Part shown: one piece after another, positions 51,858-60,869 of the stretch
How positions within the stretch are numbered: the stretch's first letter is position 1
Layout: every line of letters begins with the position of its first letter
From: an uncultured Bacteroidales bacterium
GTDB taxonomy: Bacteria > Bacteroidota > Bacteroidia > Bacteroidales > Muribaculaceae
Length of the DNA: 64,000 nt
Direction: 5' to 3'
Assembly: GCA_902792435.1 (NCBI GenBank)
Contig: CADAZN010000021.1
Coordinates: forward strand, 38,340 to 102,339
Notes under the pieces: model-generated
Databases searched by the model: none
Seen by the model: only the letters and a program-made list of their open reading frames with translations
Told to the model about the DNA's origin: nothing
Position numbers and translations under genes: made by a program

Positions 51858-51888
51858 CAAAGTTATTACAAATCGTGTAAACCACAAA
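51858..51888 (-). promoter_or_regulatory. Bacteroidetes-type promoter of the dockerin-SUMF1 gene
   Basis: On the minus strand TTTG (51885-51888), 19 bp, TAACTTTG (51858-51865), ending about 50 bp before the ATG at 51807. The promoter is intact although the gene is broken. Confidence 0.75.
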
Positions 51889-51897
51889 ATATTTACA

Positions 51898-52812
51898 TTA
51901 TTTCTTGCTCAAGCATGTAGCAGTCCGTGCTGCGAGGCGAGCGTTGTTGAGCACGAGTTGAATGTTGGCATCCAAGCTGTTACCTCCAGTGATATCTTTG
52001 ATTTCAGCAAGCAAAAATGGGGTTGTAGCTTTGCCTTTGATGCCCAATTCCACACTCTTTTTTACCGCTTTGTCGATAGCCTCGTTAATGTAGTCGGGAT
52101 CGAGCGAATATTCCTCGGGAATGGGATTGGTGACGAGCATACCGCCAGCGAGCCCCATATCGAGTTTTGCACGGAAGGCAGCGGCTAGTTCCTCGGGAGT
52201 ATCGATGCGGTAGTCCACCTTAAAACCACTAGTGCGGGTGTAGAAAGCAGGCAACTCCTCGGTACCATAACCAATCACAGGCACGCCTTTTGTTTCCAAG
52301 TACTCAAGAGTGAGCCCCAGATCAAGAATCGACTTTGCGCCAGCGCAAATCACCATCACTGGAGTTTGAGCCAGCTCTTCGAGGTCGGCACTGATGTCCA
52401 TGGTAGTCTCAGCACCACGATGCACACCGCCAATGCCGCCTGTGGCAAACACCTTAATGCCCGCCATAGCAGCGATTATCATTGTTGTAGTAACAGTTGT
52501 AGCACCATCCTCACCACGTGCAATGAGCACTGGAAGGTCGCGGCGCGACGCCTTGGTCACAGCCTGACCTTTCTTTCCAAGGTATTCAATCTCCTCGGGT
52601 GTGCAACCCGCCTTCAACTTGCCGCCAATTATGGCGATTGTTGCAGGCACAGCGCCGTTGTCGCGGATTGTTTGTTCCACCTTGAGAGCAGTTTCCACAT
52701 TCTGCGGATAGGGCATCCCATGAGAAATTATTGTAGACTCAAGCGCTACGACAGGTATTCCTGCCTCAAGCGCCTCTTTTACTTCCTGAGAAATAGACAA
52801 GTATTTATTCAT
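51898..52812 (-). CDS. psuG: Pseudouridine-5'-phosphate glycosidase
   Basis: 304 residues. PsuG splits pseudouridine 5'-phosphate into uracil and ribose 5-phosphate in the cytoplasm. Conserved segments: GIPVVALESTIISHGMPYPQ (17-36), PATIAIIGGKLKAGCTPEEI, KASRRDLPVLIARGEDGATT, FATGGIGGVHRGAETTMDIS, VICAGAKSILDLGLTLEYLE and LVTNPIPEEYSLDPDYINEA. Length is normal. It is downstream of the kinase gene psuK (48 bp), together forming a pseudouridine salvage unit. Confidence 0.96.
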   Translation of the reverse strand: MNKYLSISQEVKEALEAGIPVVALESTIISHGMPYPQNVETALKVEQTIRDNGAVPATIAIIGGKLKAGCTPEEIEYLGKKGQAVTKASRRDLPVLIARGEDGATTVTTTMIIAAMAGIKVFATGGIGGVHRGAETTMDISADLEELAQTPVMVICAGAKSILDLGLTLEYLETKGVPVIGYGTEELPAFYTRTSGFKVDYRIDTPEELAAAFRAKLDMGLAGGMLVTNPIPEEYSLDPDYINEAIDKAVKKSVELGIKGKATTPFLLAEIKDITGGNSLDANIQLVLNNARLAARTATCLSKK

Positions 52813-52860
52813 ATTGCTGTTAGTTTTTAGTCGCGATGCAATCGCAACACGCTAGACTTA

Positions 52861-53751
52861 TTATTTGGCTGTTAATTGAGAGATTTCAGGATTTACTGCA
52901 GTTGTAGATTGGAGAGCGAGTGCTGCTGCCAAGATGCCTTGAGCGCATGCATCATTGATAGTGGCACCCCCACACTCGGCATGAACAACAGCTGCCATGA
53001 AAGCATCGCCTGCACCCGTAGCGTTCACCACTGTCACAGCCCGTGATGGCTGCAAAATGCCGTGGCCACCATCGCTGCAATACACGCCCCTTGCACCCAT
53101 CGTAATGAAGATGCGGGTCACTCCTTGGCTAATGAACCATCGCGCCATAGCCTCTACATCGCCTTTGATGCCCGAGAGAGCCACAGCCTCGGCATGGTTG
53201 ACCTTGACGATGAGCGGTTCATGACGATTGACACCTAACACTCGGTTAATCTTAACGGCTTTGGCAGCCGAAGTAGCATCAACATATAAAGGTGTCTTGC
53301 AAGATGTGGCAAGGTATTGCAGCACATCGCCACTAATGTTACAGTCAGCCACGACGGCTTCGCTGGCATTGATACTTGCGATGTGGGCTGCCACCATTTC
53401 AGGGGTGAGATGCGACATGAGTTCCATATCGGCCGCTCCAGCCTGCATTTCTCCGTTGTGATCGTTGACGCAGATGAAATAGTTGCTCCTTGCTCCCGCA
53501 ACCTCAAGAATAGGGTCAACGGTCATGCCAACACGGCGGCAGTCGTCACGCAAGGAAAGGGCTATGCTATCGTCACCAAAGACGGTGAACAACCTGACCT
53601 CGTCACCCATGAGACACAAGTTGTGGGCTATATTGCGTCCAACCCCACCAAAGGAAATTTCAACCCTGCTGGGATTAGAGTCACATGGCACATAGCGTCC
53701 TATAGGACTGGCTGTAATATCGATATTGGCAGCACCTATTACTGTAATCAT
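52861..53751 (-). CDS. psuK: PfkB-family kinase, probable pseudouridine kinase
   Basis: 296 residues of the ribokinase fold. N-terminal substrate motif VIGAANIDITASPIGRYVPC with SFGGVGRNIAHNLCLMGDEV; C-terminal PfkB signature VNATGAGDAFMAAVVHA with the catalytic Asp. It phosphorylates pseudouridine at the 5' position by inference from its neighbour psuG, 48 bp downstream; sequence alone would also allow another nucleoside or sugar kinase. No signal peptide. Pseudouridine could come from RNA turnover or from the gut. The unit has no visible dedicated transporter. Confidence 0.88.
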   Translation of the reverse strand: MITVIGAANIDITASPIGRYVPCDSNPSRVEISFGGVGRNIAHNLCLMGDEVRLFTVFGDDSIALSLRDDCRRVGMTVDPILEVAGARSNYFICVNDHNGEMQAGAADMELMSHLTPEMVAAHIASINASEAVVADCNISGDVLQYLATSCKTPLYVDATSAAKAVKINRVLGVNRHEPLIVKVNHAEAVALSGIKGDVEAMARWFISQGVTRIFITMGARGVYCSDGGHGILQPSRAVTVVNATGAGDAFMAAVVHAECGGATINDACAQGILAAALALQSTTAVNPEISQLTAK

Positions 53752-53774
53752 TTTCCTTTATAAAAAAATGTAAA

Positions 53775-55349
53775 TTAAGAATTATGCATTATGAATTGAC
53801 AAAGGGCTTCGGCGCAGCGCTCACCGTCGATAGCACTCGAAACTATTCCACCGGCATAGCCCGCTCCCTCGCCACAAGGATATAGGCCTTTCACTTCGAT
53901 GTGATGCAGCTGTTCGCTGTCGCGTGTGATGCGCAAAGGCGAAGATGTGCGGGTCTCTACACCAATAACTATTGCCTCGTTGGTCAAGAAACCTTTAGCC
54001 TGACGGCCAAAGAGTTTAAAGGCCTTAGTCAAGCGATGACTAATGAACTGCGGCAACCACTGGTCAAGACGCGAGGGTTGCAAACCTGCTGCATAAGACG
54101 AAGGTGGAATGAGTTTCGATGGCTTTCCCTGAACGAAGTCGAGCATGCGTTGGGCTCCGGCACACTGGCTGTTGCCAGCCATTTGATAGCATCGCTCCTC
54201 GAGAGCTTCCTGGAAACGCATCACACGCAAAACTCCATATTGGTGAAAACGTTTTGGAACATCGTCGGGACGCACTTCAACCACCATTCCACTATTGGCC
54301 CAATAGGTTCCTCTGGTGCTTGGCGACATGCCATTCACCACGAGTTGTCCTGGTTGACTGGCCGCTGGCACCACAACTCCACCGGGGCACATACAGAAAG
54401 AATAAACCCCTCGGTCATTAATCTGCGTAACAAAGCTATATTCGGCAGCGGGGAGATAGTCGCCCCGACCACCTGACTTGTGATACTGTATTTGATCAAT
54501 AATGTGCTGAGGATGCTCCAAGCGCACCCCCACAGCAATGCCTTTCTCCTCCATTGAGATATTGGCCTCGTGAAGCATCTCATAGACATCGCGTGCCGAG
54601 TGCCCTGTGGCCAGAATCACAGGCCCGTGAAATTCTTCACCTGTAGAACTTTTAACACCAGTAACCTCACGCGCATCACTGATAATCAGCTCAGTCACTC
54701 TTGTGCCAAAATGCACCTCACCACCACAGTCAAGAATAGTGTTTCGCATATTCTCGATGATTCCAGGCAACTTGTCGCTACCAATGTGGGGATGAGCGTC
54801 GATAAGAATGTCCTCGCTAGCTCCATGCTGATGGAAGATTCCCAAGATACGTTCCACCGAGCCGCGCTTCTTACTACGGGTGTAGAGTTTTCCATCGCTA
54901 TAGGCACCTGCACCACCCTCGCCAAAGCAGTAGTTGCTATCAGGGTCAACAATGCCCTGACGGGAGATTGCCGCCACATCGATGCGCCGGTCGCGCACAT
55001 TCTTTCCACGTTCGAGCACGATGGGCTTCACGCCTAGTTCAATGAGTCGCAGCGCTGCAAAGAGTCCACCAGGTCCAGCTCCCACTACTATGGCTTGACG
55101 GTCGCCTTTCACACGGCGGTAAACTATAGGCGGTACCAAGTAGTCGGCCTTCATAGGCTCATCGATGTAGGCACGCACCTTGAGATTTACCATCACCTTT
55201 TCCTTGCGAGCGTCGATTGAGCGCTTGATGATGCGCACTCCACTCAGTCGTCGGCGCATGATGCCTTCTTGCTTAGCCACAACTTCCTCGACAGCGTCAA
55301 GAAAATGTGCAGTGCGTGGATCCACACGCAGTTGTATTTCTTTTATCAT
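53775..55349 (-). CDS. COG2509-type FAD-dependent oxidoreductase
   Basis: 524 residues from the ATG at 55349 (an in-frame ATG at 55394 is less likely). An N-terminal region (1-95; KEIQLRVDPRTAHFLDAVEE, GVRIIKRSIDARKEKVMVNL) precedes a Rossmann dinucleotide site AIVVGAGPGGLFAALRLIEL (about 103-122) and YCFGEGGAGAYSDGKLYTRS. Late motifs are YSFCMCPGGVVVPAASQPGQ and LYPCGEGAGYAGGIVSSAID, the FAD-contacting end. The family is widespread, soluble and uncharacterised; the CMCPGG cysteines are conserved-looking and could be redox-active. It lies 24 bp upstream of psuK, so may be cotranscribed. Confidence 0.88.
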   Translation of the reverse strand: MIKEIQLRVDPRTAHFLDAVEEVVAKQEGIMRRRLSGVRIIKRSIDARKEKVMVNLKVRAYIDEPMKADYLVPPIVYRRVKGDRQAIVVGAGPGGLFAALRLIELGVKPIVLERGKNVRDRRIDVAAISRQGIVDPDSNYCFGEGGAGAYSDGKLYTRSKKRGSVERILGIFHQHGASEDILIDAHPHIGSDKLPGIIENMRNTILDCGGEVHFGTRVTELIISDAREVTGVKSSTGEEFHGPVILATGHSARDVYEMLHEANISMEEKGIAVGVRLEHPQHIIDQIQYHKSGGRGDYLPAAEYSFVTQINDRGVYSFCMCPGGVVVPAASQPGQLVVNGMSPSTRGTYWANSGMVVEVRPDDVPKRFHQYGVLRVMRFQEALEERCYQMAGNSQCAGAQRMLDFVQGKPSKLIPPSSYAAGLQPSRLDQWLPQFISHRLTKAFKLFGRQAKGFLTNEAIVIGVETRTSSPLRITRDSEQLHHIEVKGLYPCGEGAGYAGGIVSSAIDGERCAEALCQFIMHNS

Positions 55350-55428
55350 ATAATATTGAGTATTACTGAACAAGAAAAAAGGGAAGGAAGGCATTAACTC
55401 TCCACTCTCACTCTTTCCTCTCCACTAT

Positions 55429-55998
55429 CTAAAACAGTTTAGCGAGATTCTCGCTCATCATTTTCACCGACATAGCTAGCAGGATGATGCCAAAGAACTT
55501 GCGCAAGAAGAAAATGCCTCCCTCGCCCAGAAATTTCTGTATTTTATCGGTAGCCTTTATCACAATAAACACCCAAACCATATTTATTGCCAAGCCAATA
55601 AGAATATTGATATCGGCATACATCGCCTTGAGTGAGATGAGAGTGGTGAGCACACCAGCGCCCGCAATCAAGGGGAACACCATGGGCACAATAGTGGCTC
55701 CACCGCTGGGAGCATTGTTCTTGAAGATTTCAACGTCTAGAATCATCTCGAGAGCCATGAGGAACATCAAGAAACCACCTGCAGCGGCAAACGACTGGAT
55801 GTTGCAGTTAAAAATCTCGAGAATCCAATAGCCACCATAGTAGAATCCCACCATCACAATTGCCGAATACAATGTTGCTTTCCAGGCGCTTATCTCACGC
55901 CCTTTAGAGCGCAAATCCATGATAATGGGCACCGAGCCCACTATGTCAATGATACTGAGCAACACAAGCGCCGAACTTAATATTTGTGTGAAATTCAT
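55429..55998 (-). CDS. MarC-family integral membrane protein
   Basis: 189 residues with six predicted transmembrane helices, typical of MarC/UPF0056. Conserved segments: FTQILSSALVLLSIIDIVGS, VPIIMDLRSKGREISAWKAT at the start, LMALEMILDVEIFKNN, and FPLIAGAGVLTTLISLKAMY (helix with the PxxxGPG-like motif changed to PLIAGAG). The role is unknown; despite the name it is not established as a drug-resistance determinant. It lies 79 bp upstream of the COG2509 gene. Confidence 0.88.
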   Translation of the reverse strand: MNFTQILSSALVLLSIIDIVGSVPIIMDLRSKGREISAWKATLYSAIVMVGFYYGGYWILEIFNCNIQSFAAAGGFLMFLMALEMILDVEIFKNNAPSGGATIVPMVFPLIAGAGVLTTLISLKAMYADINILIGLAINMVWVFIVIKATDKIQKFLGEGGIFFLRKFFGIILLAMSVKMMSENLAKLF

Positions 55999-56084
55999 TT
56001 TTATTCTAATGCATCATGCTTAATGCACCATGCACAATTAATTAGTTTAAAGTTTTTATATCATAATGAGTCATTATCTCACCT

Positions 56085-57776
56085 CTATGCCAAGGCCAGG
56101 ATGATGAGTTGCGCCGTTATTACACGCAGGAACATCGTGAGTGGGTACACGGTGCTATAGGCTACCGCGGGAGCGTCGTTACCTGCCGTTTTGTTGGCAT
56201 AGGCAAGGGCTGGTGGATCGGTTGTTGCACCAGCCACCATACCCATAATGGTGCAATAATTCAGCTTGAACTTTCCACGTGCCACGAGAGTGACAATGAG
56301 TAGTGGAATAAATGTTATCAAGAAGCCATAGAGCACCCAGCGAGCTCCCTGAGCGTTGAATACCGTCTCGGCAAAGTTGCCACCGGCTGCAATGCCCACA
56401 CTGGCAAGGAAGAGGCATATTCCCAGCTCTCGCAAAAGCAAGTTAGAGCTACTGCTTGTATAAGTGATGAGTTTGAGTTTATAGCCATATCTACCGAGCA
56501 AAATCGCTACAATTAATGGTCCGCCAGCAAGACCAAGCTTCATGGGCACGCTCATTCCTGGCAACATCAGTGGGATGCTACCCAAGATAATACCCATTAC
56601 TATGCCAATAAACATTGTGAAAATATTAGGATGGTCAAGGGCCTTTACCGAGTTACCCAAATAATTAGCAAGGCGATCAATGTCTTTAATGTTGCCTACC
56701 ACGGTGAGACGGTCACCTACCTGCAACGCAAGGTTAGGGCTAGCGAGCAAGTCAAGGCCAGCACGATGCACGCGTGTAACGTTAACTTTGAAGCCCATAC
56801 GAAGTCGCAACGAACCGAGTTTGCGACCTGAGAATTCGCTTTTGGTCACTACTATGCGACGTGCTGTAACGGGGTCGGGGTCGGCCTTCCAGTCCATCTT
56901 CTCATGAGGACCAAGCACGGCGTCAAACATCTCCTCATCCTGCTGGCTCATAACAACGAGTAGCAGGTCGCCTTCCTCAACAATAGTCTCACTAACAGGA
57001 ATGTGGACGTGACCATCACCCTTGCGGATGCGCGAAATGATGAAATTATGGTCAATAATCTGGTGCAAATGATGAATGGTAGAACCAATTATCAGCTTGT
57101 TTGTAACCTTATAAGTTACAAGATGAGGTTGAAGCTGGGAATTGGTCTTATCATCTTCTATCTCTTTCGACTCCTTGTCAACGCCAATCTTGAAAATCAC
57201 CTTCAGCACAATAAACGATAGGATGATTCCTACCACACCAAGGGGATAGGCAGCGGCATATCCCATTGACATCGACTCATTCAATGCACTGGCGGCATCT
57301 CCTTGAGTCTCAATAAGCGTCTGCTGAGCTGCACCAAGGCCAGGGGTGTTAGTAATAGCACCCGAGAGAATTCCCACCATGTCGGTGATACTCGTATCGC
57401 CAACGCCAAAGTAAATGCCAAGTGCAACAACGATGTTAAGCACAATGATAGAAATGGCCAAGCAATTAAGTAGCAAGCCGCCATGCTTGAATGAAGAGAA
57501 GAACGATGGACCCACTTGTAGACCTATCGAGAAAATGAACAGTATGAGTCCAAACTCTTGAATAAACTTAAGAGTATTCATGTCGACTTGGAGCCCCAGG
57601 TGCCCGGCAAGGATTCCTACAAAAAGGACAAAAGTGGCACCAAGTGAGATTCCTTTGATTCTCACCTTACCTAAAATTACTCCCAAGGCAATAACAATGG
57701 CGTAGATAAAAATGGAATGAGCCACGCCAGTACCAGTCAAAAGTTCTGCAAACCAGTTCATTGAGTTAAGCTTCAT
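56085..57776 (-). CDS. AspT/YidE-family transporter with central RCK domains
   Basis: 563 residues. Two homologous membrane halves (about 10-200 and 385-563), each with the family's AspT repeat: GLILFIFSIGLQVGPSFFSS with GILSGAITNTPGLGAAQQTL, and GICLFLASVGIAAGGNFAET with GMVAGATTDPPALAYANKTA. Between them are two TrkA_C/RCK-type ligand-binding domains (about 215-375; VEEGDLLLVVMSQQDEEMFD, LQVGDRLTVVGNIKDIDRLA). The best-known member exchanges aspartate for alanine; the substrate here is not determined, and the RCK domains suggest control by a cytosolic ligand. A -7 box (TACCTTTG, minus) is at 57834-57841. Confidence 0.9.
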   Translation of the reverse strand: MKLNSMNWFAELLTGTGVAHSIFIYAIVIALGVILGKVRIKGISLGATFVLFVGILAGHLGLQVDMNTLKFIQEFGLILFIFSIGLQVGPSFFSSFKHGGLLLNCLAISIIVLNIVVALGIYFGVGDTSITDMVGILSGAITNTPGLGAAQQTLIETQGDAASALNESMSMGYAAAYPLGVVGIILSFIVLKVIFKIGVDKESKEIEDDKTNSQLQPHLVTYKVTNKLIIGSTIHHLHQIIDHNFIISRIRKGDGHVHIPVSETIVEEGDLLLVVMSQQDEEMFDAVLGPHEKMDWKADPDPVTARRIVVTKSEFSGRKLGSLRLRMGFKVNVTRVHRAGLDLLASPNLALQVGDRLTVVGNIKDIDRLANYLGNSVKALDHPNIFTMFIGIVMGIILGSIPLMLPGMSVPMKLGLAGGPLIVAILLGRYGYKLKLITYTSSSSNLLLRELGICLFLASVGIAAGGNFAETVFNAQGARWVLYGFLITFIPLLIVTLVARGKFKLNYCTIMGMVAGATTDPPALAYANKTAGNDAPAVAYSTVYPLTMFLRVITAQLIILALA

Positions 57777-57987
57777 TTATTCTTTTGTGCTACTGTTTTT
57801 AATAGCAAACAATTAATCTGTCTTTTCAAGTTGCAAAGGTACAAATAAAATAATTATTATTTGTTAGTTTTGACTTATTTGTTTTCACTCATAAGTCAAA
57901 TCACTGAATAACAGAATGCCAGCAAATATTATGTTTTACTATTTTAATTAATTCAGTAATCTATCAACAAAAAACTGATTTCTGATA

Positions 57988-58025
57988 TCTAATTAATGAT
58001 AACTAAAAACTTTTTTGTAATTTTG
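57988..58025 (+). promoter_or_regulatory. argS promoter with upstream element
   Basis: CTAATTAATG then ATAACTAAAAACT (to 58011), 6 bp, and the -7 box TAATTTTG (58018-58025). The upstream part matches the 24-bp element of the pepO-like and pnp promoters at about 20 of 24 positions and at the same spacing. No TTTG at -33. Confidence 0.5.
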
Positions 58026-58057
58026 CAGTTTGGAAATCTATAAACACATATAAAATT

Positions 58058-59839
58058 ATGTCGATTGAAAATATACTTTCACAAGCTACCGCACAGGCGG
58101 TAAATGAATTATATGGCTTAACAGTTGAGCCACAAACTATTGTACCTCAAGCAACACGCAAGGAGTTTGAGGGAAACCTCACCATCGTGGTCTTCCCCTT
58201 CCTGAGGGCATCCCACAAGGCTCCCGACGCCACAGCACAGGAGATTGGTGAATATCTCGCTACTCATTGCGAGGCTGTTGAGAAATTCAACGTCATCAAG
58301 GGCTTCCTCAATATCACAATCAAGCCCTCGTTCTGGGCACAACTGCTTGACAACATCTGCCGTGACGAAAATTACGGCTTCAAGCAAGAGACTCCCGATA
58401 GCAAGCTTGTGATGATTGAATACAGCTCGCCAAACACCAACAAGCCACTTCACCTGGGCCACATGCGCAACAACCTGCTGGGTTTCAGCTTGTCACAAAT
58501 TCTGAAAGCCAATGGCAACAAGGTAGTGAAAACCAACATCGTTAACGACCGAGGCATCCACATTTGCAAGTCGATGCTCGCTTGGCTCAAGTGGGGTAAC
58601 GGAGCGACCCCCGAAAGCACCGGCAAAAAAGGCGACCACTTGATTGGCGACTTCTATGTGCTCTTCGACAAGCACTACAAGGCCGAAATCAAGGAGATTG
58701 CCGAAACTCAAGGCATCAGTGAGGAAGAGGCCGAGAAGCAATCAACCCTCATGAAGGAGGCTCGCGAAATGCTCAAGAAGTGGGAGGATAATGATCCCGA
58801 AGTGCGCAGTCTGTGGGAGAAGATGAACTCATGGGTTTATGCCGGATTCGACGAGACCTATAAGCGCATGGGCGTGGATTTCGACAAGATTTACTACGAA
58901 AGCCAAACCTATCTTGAAGGCAAGGAGAAAGTAGAGGAAGGACTGGAGAAAGGCGTGTTCTACCGCAAGGAAGACAACAGCGTGTGGGCCGACCTCACCC
59001 CCGATGGCCTTGACCACAAACTCTTGCTGCGCAGCGACGGCACCAGCGTTTATATGACTCAAGACATCGGTACCGCAAAACTCCGCTATCAGGACTACCC
59101 TATCGACAAGATGATATATGTAGTGGGCAACGAGCAGAACTATCACTTCCAAGTGCTGTCGCTCTTGCTCGACAAGCTCGGCTTCAAGTGGGGCAAAGAC
59201 CTCATCCACTTCTCTTATGGAATGGTAGAGCTGCCTCATGGCAAGATGAAGTCGCGCGAGGGAACAGTGGTAGATGCCGACGACCTGATGGACAAGATGG
59301 TAGAAGACGCTCTGGCAATGTCGAGCGACCGTCTCGAGGGCATGACCGATGAGGAGAAGCGCGAGGTGGCACGCATCATTGGCATGGGTGCGCTCAAGTA
59401 TTTCATTCTCAAGGTAGACCCACGCAAGAACATGCTGTTCAACCCTGCCGAGAGTATCGACTTCAATGGTAATACCGGCCCATTCATCCAGTATACCTAT
59501 GCCCGCATCCAGTCGCTACAGCGCAAGGCCGGTGACAATCTGCCCGCCCTCAACGTAGAGGCCGTAACTCCTAATGAGAAGGAGATTGCCATCATCCAAC
59601 GCGTTGCCGACTTCGCAAGCGTTGTTGAGGAGGCTGGCAAGACCTATAGTCCTGCTCTTATTGCCAACTACACTTATGAGCTTGCCAAGGAGTTCAACCA
59701 ATTCTACCACGACTACAGCATCCTCAAGGAGGAAGACGAGAATGTGAAGGTGTTCCGCCTGGAGCTCTCGCGCACCGTGGCAACAGTCATCAAACGAGCG
59801 TTCTCACTCCTCGGCATCGAAGTTCCCGAAAGAATGTAA
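58058..59839 (+). CDS. argS: Arginyl-tRNA synthetase
   Basis: 593 residues, class I. N-terminal additional domain (1-110) for tRNA D-loop recognition, then the HIGH-type motif in YSSPNTNKPLHLGHMRNNLL (about 128-147), NDRGIHICKSMLAWLKWGNG, YMTQDIGTAKLRYQDYPIDK, the KMSK-equivalent KMKSREGTVVDADDLMDKMV, and the DALR anticodon-binding domain at the C-terminus (ending SLLGIEVPERM). Length is normal. It is monocistronic or shares a transcript with the downstream Bax-inhibitor-like gene (78 bp). Confidence 0.97.
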   Translation: MSIENILSQATAQAVNELYGLTVEPQTIVPQATRKEFEGNLTIVVFPFLRASHKAPDATAQEIGEYLATHCEAVEKFNVIKGFLNITIKPSFWAQLLDNICRDENYGFKQETPDSKLVMIEYSSPNTNKPLHLGHMRNNLLGFSLSQILKANGNKVVKTNIVNDRGIHICKSMLAWLKWGNGATPESTGKKGDHLIGDFYVLFDKHYKAEIKEIAETQGISEEEAEKQSTLMKEAREMLKKWEDNDPEVRSLWEKMNSWVYAGFDETYKRMGVDFDKIYYESQTYLEGKEKVEEGLEKGVFYRKEDNSVWADLTPDGLDHKLLLRSDGTSVYMTQDIGTAKLRYQDYPIDKMIYVVGNEQNYHFQVLSLLLDKLGFKWGKDLIHFSYGMVELPHGKMKSREGTVVDADDLMDKMVEDALAMSSDRLEGMTDEEKREVARIIGMGALKYFILKVDPRKNMLFNPAESIDFNGNTGPFIQYTYARIQSLQRKAGDNLPALNVEAVTPNEKEIAIIQRVADFASVVEEAGKTYSPALIANYTYELAKEFNQFYHDYSILKEEDENVKVFRLELSRTVATVIKRAFSLLGIEVPERM

Positions 59840-59917
59840 TTCAGGTCAGGAATGGCAAGAATTTATTGGCACGCTTTTTGCTGCAATTTTAGGAAAACAA
59901 ACTAACAACTATAGATT

Positions 59918-60652
59918 ATGAACTACAACAACATTCCACCGCTGCCTCAAGCCAGCGCAACACAGGCAGCCCCACAGCAGAGTGAGTGGAATCTCACCGC
60001 CTACATGTCGCAAGTGATGCGCAAAGTGTATGTGAAAATGTTCCTTGGTCTGCTCGTTACAGCACTCACATCATGGTTTGTGCTTAGCAACGAGACCATT
60101 CTCATGACCCTGGTTCAGAGTCGTGGACTACTCATTGGATTGTGCGTCGCCGAGCTTGCTTTGGTTTTCATCCTCTCGATGGCAATAAACAAACTCAGCT
60201 CGCCATTAGCGACACTGCTATTCTACGTCTATGCTGTGATTAACGGTGTGACGCTAACGCCCATTTTCTTGGTTTATACCATGTCGTCGATTGCCCTCAC
60301 ATTCTTTGTGACAGCAGGCGTGTTCCTGGCGATGTCAATCTACGGCTACACCACCAAGAGTGACCTCACGAAGTTTGGCACCTACTTAATTATGGGTCTT
60401 ATTGGACTGATTATTTGCTCCATTATCAACATCTTCTGGGCCAACAGCGTGATGGACTGGATTGTGAGCTTTGCTGGTGTGTTAATCTTCATTGGACTCA
60501 CTGCATGGGACACTTGGAAAATCAAGCAGATGGCTATGGAAACCGACGAGGTCAACGCAGGCAAACTCGCCACACTTGGAGCCCTGTCGCTCTATCTCGA
60601 CTTTATCAACCTCTTCCTCTATCTGCTGCGTTTCTTGGGAAGCCGCGATTAA
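59918..60652 (+). CDS. Bax inhibitor-1/YccA-family membrane protein
   Basis: 244 residues with seven predicted transmembrane helices. A short Gln/Ala-rich N-terminus (1-25) precedes YMSQVMRKVYVKMFLGLLVT; other typical segments are YAVINGVTLTPIFLVYTMSS, IALTFFVTAGVFLAMSIYGY, TTKSDLTKFGTYLIMGLIGL and the C-terminal TAWDTWKIKQMAMETDE with LGALSLYLDFINLFLYLLRF. Bacterial members (for example YetJ) act as pH-dependent calcium leaks; the role here is unproven. A terminator follows at 60691. Confidence 0.92.
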   Translation: MNYNNIPPLPQASATQAAPQQSEWNLTAYMSQVMRKVYVKMFLGLLVTALTSWFVLSNETILMTLVQSRGLLIGLCVAELALVFILSMAINKLSSPLATLLFYVYAVINGVTLTPIFLVYTMSSIALTFFVTAGVFLAMSIYGYTTKSDLTKFGTYLIMGLIGLIICSIINIFWANSVMDWIVSFAGVLIFIGLTAWDTWKIKQMAMETDEVNAGKLATLGALSLYLDFINLFLYLLRFLGSRD

Positions 60653-60690
60653 GCACCTTGCTTGACAAGAGATTAAGAGTATAGTTTAAA

Positions 60691-60732
60691 ACAAGGCACC
60701 GCTGCATGATTGTTGCGGTGCCTTGTTGCTTT
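60691..60732 (+). terminator. Intrinsic terminator after the Bax-inhibitor-like gene
   Basis: ACAAGGCACCGC (60691-60702) and its exact complement (60715-60726) enclose a 12-nt loop, followed by TGCTTTATT. Confidence 0.8.
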
Positions 60733-60869
60733 ATTCTAAGCCATGAAAATGAGCGCAAAAACATAATCATAAACAGTTCAATAATTAATAAAAAGCACAA
60801 TTATACAATAAAACCGCGCAAATGTAGTTTATATTTTAGATAACAATATATTTTGGCTGTTACAAGATT

